Source of the DNA: an uncultured Sterolibacteriaceae bacterium | GTDB lineage: Bacteria > Pseudomonadota > Gammaproteobacteria > Burkholderiales > Rhodocyclaceae | NCBI GenBank assembly: GCA_937888595.1 | Contig: CALARK010000022.1 | Span: 310,001-374,000, forward strand | Direction of reading: 5' to 3' | Length of the DNA: 64,000 nt | Shown: piece by piece, positions 59,240 to 64,000 of the stretch | Layout of the letters: every line of letters begins with the position of its first letter | Numbering within the stretch: position 1 is the stretch's first letter | The notes under the pieces: generated by a model | Databases searched by the model: none | What the model was told of the DNA's origin: nothing | What the model saw: only the letters and a program-made list of their open reading frames with translations | Made by a program: the position numbers and the translations under genes

Positions 59240-61330
59240 TTACTCTTCGGCCAGTTCGCCGAGTAGCAGTTCCTGCGCGCAGGTGCGCACGCGGCGCGAG
59301 GGCTTGATGCGGTAGCTGCCGTCGCTGTCCATGTCCCAGGCCTGGCAGTTGTCGGCGAGGTAGCCGCGCAGGCCTTCCTTGATGACGCGGCGCTTGAGCT
59401 TGGCGTCGAGTACCGGGAAGCAGACTTCGATGCGGCGGAAGAAGTTGCGCTCCATCCAGTCGGCGCTGGCGAGATAGAGCCGTTCCGCACCATCGGCATG
59501 GAAATAGAAGATGCGGTGGTGCTCCAGGAAGCGTCCGATCACCGAGCGCACGCGGATGTTTTCCGACAGGCCCGGCACGCCGGGGCGCAGGCAGCAGACG
59601 CCGCGCACGATCAGGTCGACATGCACGCCGGCCTGGCTGGCTTCGTAGAGTGCCTCGATGATCTCGGGTTCGAGCAGCGAGTTCATCTTGGCCATGATCT
59701 GGGCCTTGCGGCCGGAACGGGCGATGGCGGTCTCGGCGCGAATGGCGTCGAGCATCCCCGAGTGCAGCGAGAACGGGGCTTGCCAGAGGTGCTTGAGCGC
59801 GCTCGCCTTGCCGAGGCCGGTGAGCTGCTTGAAGACTTCGTTGACGTCGGACGCGATCTCGTCGTTGCAGGTCATCAGGCCGAAGTCGGTGTAGAAGCGC
59901 GTGGTGCGCGGATGGTAGTTGCCGGTGCCGAGGTGCAGGTAGCGACGATAGCCGCTGCCTTTCTCCGTCTCCTCGCGGCGCAGCACGAGCATCAGCTTGG
60001 CGTGCGTCTTGTAGCCGAACACGCCATAGACCACATGGGCGCCTGCCTGCTCGAGGCGGGCGGCGATCGACAGGTTGGCCTCCTCGTCGAAGCGTGCCAT
60101 CAGTTCGACGACGACCGTGACTTCCTTCCCCTTCTGCGCGGCGCGCAGCAGGTGCTCCATCAGCACCGAGTCGGTGCCGGTGCGGTAGACGGTCATCTTG
60201 ATCGCGACGACCTGCGGGTCGTCGGCCGCCTGCTTGAGGAATTCGATGACCGGCGTGAATGACTGGAAGGGGTGGTGCAGCAGGATGTCGCTCTTGCGGA
60301 TCGCGTCGAACATGTCGTAGCGGCCGGACAGCTGCTTCGGCAGGCCGGGCTGGAAAGGCGCGAACTTGAGGTCGGGCCGGTCGACGCGGTCGGGCACGGA
60401 CATCAGGCGCACCAGGTTGACGATGCCGGGCACCCGGTAGAGATCCTCGCGGCCGAGGCCGAATTGCTGCAGCAGGAAGTCGGACATGACTTCGGAGCAG
60501 TTGTCGGCGACCTCGAGGCGCACGCCGTCGCCGAAGTGGCGCTGCGGCAGTTCGCCCTGCAGGGCGGTACGCAGGTTCTTGACCTCCTCTTCATCGACGA
60601 ACAGGTCGGAGTTGCGCGTGACGCGGAACTGGTAGCAGCCCAGCACGTGCATGCCGGTGAACAGCTCGCCGACATGGCGGTGCAGGATCGAGGAGAGGAA
60701 GACGAAGCCGTGGTCCACGCCGCTCAGTTCCTGCGGCAACTGGATGACGCGCGGTAGCGCGCGCGGCGCCTGCACGATGGCGGCGCCCGAACTGCGGCCG
60801 AAGGCGTCCTTGCCCTCCAGCTCGACGGCGAAGTTGAGGCTCTTGTTGAGCACGCGCGGGAAGGGGTGGGCGGGGTCGAGGCCGATCGGCGTCAGCACCG
60901 GCATCACCTCGCGGCGGAAGAAGTCGTGGATCCAGGCCTGCTGCGCCTCGGTCCATTCCGAGCGCTTGAAGAAGACGACGCCCTCGCCGCGCAGGGCCGG
61001 CAGGATGACCTCGTTGAGCAGGGCGTACTGTTCCTGGATCAGGGCGTGCGCCTCCTGCGTCACGCGCCGGAACACCTCGTGGGCCGTGCGCCGGTCCGCG
61101 CCGGTGGCGTTGCTGCGCAGCTTGATCTGCTCCTTGATGCCGGCGACGCGGATCTCGAAGAACTCGTCGAGGTTCGACGAGACGATGCAGAGGAAGCGCA
61201 GGCGCTCGAGCAGGGGCACGCGCTCGTCCGCCGCCTGCGCGAGGACGCGGCGGTTGAAGGCGAGCAGCGACAGTTCGCGATTGAGGAAGTGCTCGGCGGG
61301 GAAATCGTGCAGTGCGGACATCAGGTTCAT
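59240..61330 (-). CDS. ppk1: polyphosphate kinase 1
   Basis: A 696-residue enzyme that makes inorganic polyphosphate from ATP. N-terminal domain (LNRELSLLAFNRRVLAQA), head domain, then catalytic C1/C2 domains of phospholipase-D fold with the His motif YLHLGTGNYHPRTTRFYTD and RRIEVCFPVLDAKLKRRVI. Length normal. ATG 61330 is used; an internal ATG at 61321 is also possible. Divergent from ppx, the degrading enzyme. Confidence 0.96.
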   Translation of the reverse strand: MNLMSALHDFPAEHFLNRELSLLAFNRRVLAQAADERVPLLERLRFLCIVSSNLDEFFEIRVAGIKEQIKLRSNATGADRRTAHEVFRRVTQEAHALIQEQYALLNEVILPALRGEGVVFFKRSEWTEAQQAWIHDFFRREVMPVLTPIGLDPAHPFPRVLNKSLNFAVELEGKDAFGRSSGAAIVQAPRALPRVIQLPQELSGVDHGFVFLSSILHRHVGELFTGMHVLGCYQFRVTRNSDLFVDEEEVKNLRTALQGELPQRHFGDGVRLEVADNCSEVMSDFLLQQFGLGREDLYRVPGIVNLVRLMSVPDRVDRPDLKFAPFQPGLPKQLSGRYDMFDAIRKSDILLHHPFQSFTPVIEFLKQAADDPQVVAIKMTVYRTGTDSVLMEHLLRAAQKGKEVTVVVELMARFDEEANLSIAARLEQAGAHVVYGVFGYKTHAKLMLVLRREETEKGSGYRRYLHLGTGNYHPRTTRFYTDFGLMTCNDEIASDVNEVFKQLTGLGKASALKHLWQAPFSLHSGMLDAIRAETAIARSGRKAQIMAKMNSLLEPEIIEALYEASQAGVHVDLIVRGVCCLRPGVPGLSENIRVRSVIGRFLEHHRIFYFHADGAERLYLASADWMERNFFRRIEVCFPVLDAKLKRRVIKEGLRGYLADNCQAWDMDSDGSYRIKPSRRVRTCAQELLLGELAEE

Positions 61331-61442
61331 GGTCGGGGGCCGTCAGGGCGGCGGCAATGATGTTTCATATGGATTGCGCAAGTATGACATAGGCGCGCCA
61401 ACCCGAATCCTTCCAAGGCAGCGTGTGCGCTGCGCGTACAGC

Positions 61443-61466
61443 GCCGTCCCGCCGGCGCCGACTTTT
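61443..61466 (+). repeat. 24-bp dispersed repeat, copy 17
   Basis: Full-consensus copy in the ppk1-ppx divergent region. Confidence 0.9.
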
Positions 61467-61539
61467 GTTCCGGCCACTGCGCTTAACCGGCTTCGCCGGT
61501 GAGCCTCCACGAAAGTCGGAACGAGCGCTGGCTGGTCTT

Positions 61540-61563
61540 GCCGTCCCGCCGGCGCCGACTTTT
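61540..61563 (+). repeat. 24-bp dispersed repeat, copy 18
   Basis: Full-consensus copy 97 bp from copy 17 in the same orientation, ending 13 bp before the TAGAAT box of ppx. Confidence 0.9.
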
Positions 61564-61612
61564 CCCGGAGCTCGGCTAGAATCGCCGCACTGCAAACGTC
61601 CAGCGTCCCATC

Positions 61613-63106
61613 GTGGTCCACGAACACGTCGCCGCCGTCGATATGGGTTCCAACAGTTTCCGCCTGCAGGTCGGGCGGATCGTCGGCAACCAGATCTATC
61701 CGCTCGACGGCCTCAAGGAAACCGTCCGCCTGGCTGCCGGCCTGACGCCGGAGAAGCTTCTGGACGAGACCTCGCAGCAGCGCGCGCTCGCCGCGCTGGC
61801 CCGCTTCGGCGAGCGCCTGCGCGGCTTCGCGCCGGACGCCGTGCGTGCCGTCGCCACCAATACGCTGCGCGTCGCCAAGAACGGCCCGGCCTTCCTGCAG
61901 GCGGCCGAAGCCGCGCTGGGCTTCCCGATCGAGATCATCGCCGGCCGCGAGGAAGCGCGCCTGATCTACCTCGGTGTGGCGCATACCCTGCCCAATCCGC
62001 GCATCCGCCACCTCGTCGTCGACATCGGGGGCGGCTCGACGGAATTCATCATCGGCCAGGCCATCCAGCCGCTGCGGCTCGAATCCCTCTACATGGGCTG
62101 CGTGGGCTTCAGCCTGCGCTTCTTCCCGGACGGGCGCATCGACAAGCGCAGCATGAAAGAGGCCGAGCTGGCGGCCCGCCGCGAACTGCAGACCATCGTG
62201 CATGCCTACCGCGATGTCGGCTGGGACGAGGCGGTCGGGTCCTCCGGCACCGCCAAGGCGATCCGCGACATCCTCCAGCTCAACGGCTTCGCCGACGGCG
62301 ACATCACGCGCGAGGGGCTCGATCAGCTGCGCGGGCGCCTGACCCAATCGGGGACGACGGGGCGTACCGGCCTGCAGGGCATGCGCGCCGACCGCATGCC
62401 GGTGATCCCCGGCGGCCTCGCGATCATGTCAGCCGTATTCAAGGAGTTCGGCCTCGAGTGCATGACCTTCTCGGAGGGCGCGCTGCGCCTCGGCGTGCTC
62501 TACGATCTGCTCGGCCGCTACCATCACGAGGACCTGCGCGAAGCGACGGTGACCCGCTTCATGCAGCGCTACGAGGTGGACCGCCGCCAGGCGGCGCGCG
62601 TCGCCCAGCTGGCGCTCGAGTTCTACCAGCAGCTGCGACCGCAGGACGAGGTCGAGGAGTCGCCGGCCGCGCAGTTCCTCGTCTGGGCGGCGCGCCTGCA
62701 CGAGATCGGCATCTCGGTTGCCCATTCCAGCTACCACAAGCACAGCGCCTACATCCTCGCGAATGCCGACATGCCGGGATTCTCGAAGCGCGACCAGGCG
62801 CTGCTGGCCCGCCTGGTGCTGGCGCACCGCGGCAAGCTCGAGCGCGTGCAGGCGCTGGCGAGCGAGGCGCCGGAATGGCTGCTGATCTTCTGCCTGCGCA
62901 CCGCCGCCCTGCTGCAGCGGGCGCGCGACGATGCACCGCTGCCGGAACTCGCCGTCGGCATGAGTCCGCGCGGTTTCCAGCTGCAGGTCGACCGCGACTG
63001 GCTGGCGGGGGCGCCCCTGACGGCGGCCGTCCTCGACGAGGAGACGGTGCAGTGGGCGAACGTCGGCATCGAGTTCAAGGTGCGCGCCCGACGCCCGAAT
63101 GCCTGA
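61613..63106 (+). CDS. ppx: exopolyphosphatase
   Basis: A 497-residue Ppx/GppA-family phosphatase removing terminal phosphates from polyphosphate. ASKHA-fold motifs: VDMGSNSFRLQVGRI near 9-23, RAVATNTLRVAKN near 80-92, VDIGGGSTEFIIG near 140-152 and GSSGTAKAIRD near 210-220; the C-terminal HD-like part follows. It starts with GTG 61613; the first ATG in frame would remove the P-loop. Opposes ppk1 in polyphosphate turnover. Confidence 0.94.
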   Translation: MVHEHVAAVDMGSNSFRLQVGRIVGNQIYPLDGLKETVRLAAGLTPEKLLDETSQQRALAALARFGERLRGFAPDAVRAVATNTLRVAKNGPAFLQAAEAALGFPIEIIAGREEARLIYLGVAHTLPNPRIRHLVVDIGGGSTEFIIGQAIQPLRLESLYMGCVGFSLRFFPDGRIDKRSMKEAELAARRELQTIVHAYRDVGWDEAVGSSGTAKAIRDILQLNGFADGDITREGLDQLRGRLTQSGTTGRTGLQGMRADRMPVIPGGLAIMSAVFKEFGLECMTFSEGALRLGVLYDLLGRYHHEDLREATVTRFMQRYEVDRRQAARVAQLALEFYQQLRPQDEVEESPAAQFLVWAARLHEIGISVAHSSYHKHSAYILANADMPGFSKRDQALLARLVLAHRGKLERVQALASEAPEWLLIFCLRTAALLQRARDDAPLPELAVGMSPRGFQLQVDRDWLAGAPLTAAVLDEETVQWANVGIEFKVRARRPNA

Positions 63107-63128
63107 GACGCACTGAACGACACCGGGC

Positions 63129-64000
63129 ATGGCACAGGCGCCGTCTTTCAGCGAAACCGGGGGGGCGGACGACTGGCCCGAACTGACGCTCGGGGGCCGC
63201 TGGACGCTGCGCGCCCTGGCCGCCGCGGGCGACGACTGGAAACGCCAGCTGGAGCACCTCGCTGCGCGTCCGGACATTTCCTGGAACTGCATGGCGATCG
63301 AGGCGCTCGACTCGGCGGGTGCCCTGTTGCTGTGGCGGCTCTGGGGGCGTCGCCTGCCCGAAATGCTGCTGATCCAGCCGGCCCACCTGCGCATTTTCGA
63401 GCGCATTGCCGACGCGCCCGCCGGGGGCGCCCATGCCGCGACCGCCCCCGGCCGCGCGGCATGGCTGGAGAAGACGGGGGCGGTGGCGCTGGCCCTGCTG
63501 CGCCATGTGCAGGATTTCATGGTCCTGCTCGGCCAGCTGGTGCTCGATTGCCTGCACCTGCTGCGTCATCCGGTCGACGTGCCGAAGCGCGAGATTTCCG
63601 CCAACATTTTCAAGAGCGGCGTGCGCGCCATGCCGGTCACCGCGCTGGTCGGCTTCCTCATCGGCGTCGTGCTGTCCTACCTGTCGTCGCTGCAGCTGCG
63701 GCTGTTCGGCGCCGAGGTCTTCATCGTCAATATCCTCGGCCTCGGCATCATCCGCGAACTGGGGCCGGTCCTCGTCGCCGTGCTGGTGGCGGGACGCTCG
63801 GGTTCGGCCATGACGGCGCAACTCGGCACGATGCGCGTCACCGAGGAGATCGACGCCCTCGCCACGATGGGCGTGCCGCGCAGCCTGCGGCTGATCTTTC
63901 CCAAGGTGGTCGCGCTCGGCGCGGCCATGCCCCTGCTGGTGTTGTGGACGACGGCGATTGCGCTGGTCGGCGGCATGGTTTCCGCCCAGCTGCAGCTCGG
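63129..64000 (+). CDS. MlaE-family ABC transporter permease, partial
   Basis: The 5' part of a gene running off the window (290 codons seen). An N-terminal STAS-like domain (about 15-85, AIEALDSAGALLLWRLWG) precedes the MlaE permease: GVRAMPVTALVGFLIGVVLSY, then ELGPVLVAVLVAGRSGSAMTA and MRVTEEIDALATMGVP, the conserved cytoplasmic loop. Such permeases move phospholipids between inner and outer membrane with an MlaF-type ATPase, MlaD and MlaC, which should lie beyond 64000. ATG 63129, 22 bp after ppx. Confidence 0.9.
   Translation, partial: MAQAPSFSETGGADDWPELTLGGRWTLRALAAAGDDWKRQLEHLAARPDISWNCMAIEALDSAGALLLWRLWGRRLPEMLLIQPAHLRIFERIADAPAGGAHAATAPGRAAWLEKTGAVALALLRHVQDFMVLLGQLVLDCLHLLRHPVDVPKREISANIFKSGVRAMPVTALVGFLIGVVLSYLSSLQLRLFGAEVFIVNILGLGIIRELGPVLVAVLVAGRSGSAMTAQLGTMRVTEEIDALATMGVPRSLRLIFPKVVALGAAMPLLVLWTTAIALVGGMVSAQLQL

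Larger units (their letters stand above)
61331..61612. promoter_or_regulatory. divergent ppk1-ppx promoter region with two repeats
   Basis: This 282-bp gap contains dispersed repeat copies 17 and 18, a perfect stem ACCGG(CTTCG)CCGGT at 61487-61501 and a TAGAAT box at 61577-61582 that fits a -10 for ppx. One TGTCATA half-site of PhoB type occurs on the minus strand near 61385-61391, without a clear partner. Confidence 0.5.

Noticed and set aside
61385..61391. A PhoB box in front of ppk1
   Set aside because: Only one TGTCATA half-site is visible; a second half at 11-bp spacing is missing.
1..64000. A CRISPR array formed by the 24-bp repeats
   Set aside because: Copies are kilobases apart, lie within genes, and have no regular spacing or cas genes.

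Overview
The window looks like chromosome from a GC-rich betaproteobacterium, most probably of the order Rhodocyclales. The evidence is the long GC-rich codon-biased genes, an rsxABCDGE-nth cluster, a Tat-exported HiPIP, divergent ppk1/ppx, and a very dense complement of large membrane sensor kinases. The order-level placement is inference; no rRNA or tRNA gene was found in the window.

Layout. 1-5031: HD-domain protein, bacteriohemerythrin, an ABC-F ATPase (uup), a DUF808 membrane protein and a nitroreductase. 5155-18389: a signalling block. It holds a CHASE hybrid kinase on the + strand, then a tight six-gene minus-strand operon (two CheY-like receivers, two MASE1-CHASE-PAS kinases, a solute-binding protein and a PAS kinase). 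The two MASE1 kinases share 647 bp of perfectly identical DNA over the HisKA/HATPase region. A second hemerythrin and a small DUF465 protein follow, then a Ser/Thr kinase-HDOD-GAF fusion (18450-20942).

21015-30092 is a genomic island. A tyrosine integrase has inserted about 8.97 kb into the 3' end of an MFS transporter gene, leaving 106-bp perfect direct repeats and rebuilding the last codons of the gene. The island carries the integrase, small unknown genes, a complete IS3-family element with a nonsense-mutated transposase next to an IS407-like remnant, a TumE/TumA toxin-antitoxin pair, and a compact four-gene operon. That operon encodes an unknown protein, a gamma-glutamylcyclotransferase-like protein, a membrane M48 peptidase and a 533-residue protein with two separate HExxH/ExxxD zinc sites. 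It is the best candidate here for an undescribed system.

30092-36012 is core: MFS gene, greB, htpG (with a sigma-32-type promoter), gpmI and a deoxyinosine DNA glycosylase. 36013-45425 is a second accessory segment: 7TMR-DISM hybrid kinase, AraC-type response regulator, NMT1-like sensor with a degenerate GGDEF, and a two-partner secretion pair. It is followed by a decayed second copy of the glycosylase 3' end, which suggests an insertion scar. 45630-50080: DUF599, Sel1 protein, a QseBC/PmrAB-like two-component system with two matching binding boxes, HiPIP and a small unknown protein. 50262-59025: orphan GspE/PulE ATPase, then the rsxABCDGE-nth-DUF1841-FecR operon. 59240-64000: ppk1, ppx and the start of an MlaE-type permease gene.

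The whole window, island included, is sprinkled with about 18 copies of a 24-bp GC-rich repeat (core GTCCCGCCGGCGCCGACTTT or its complement). Twelve copies lie inside genes or just after their ends, and all twelve have the same polarity relative to the gene. Within genes the repeat is translated in all three frames, for example as KVGAGGTA.
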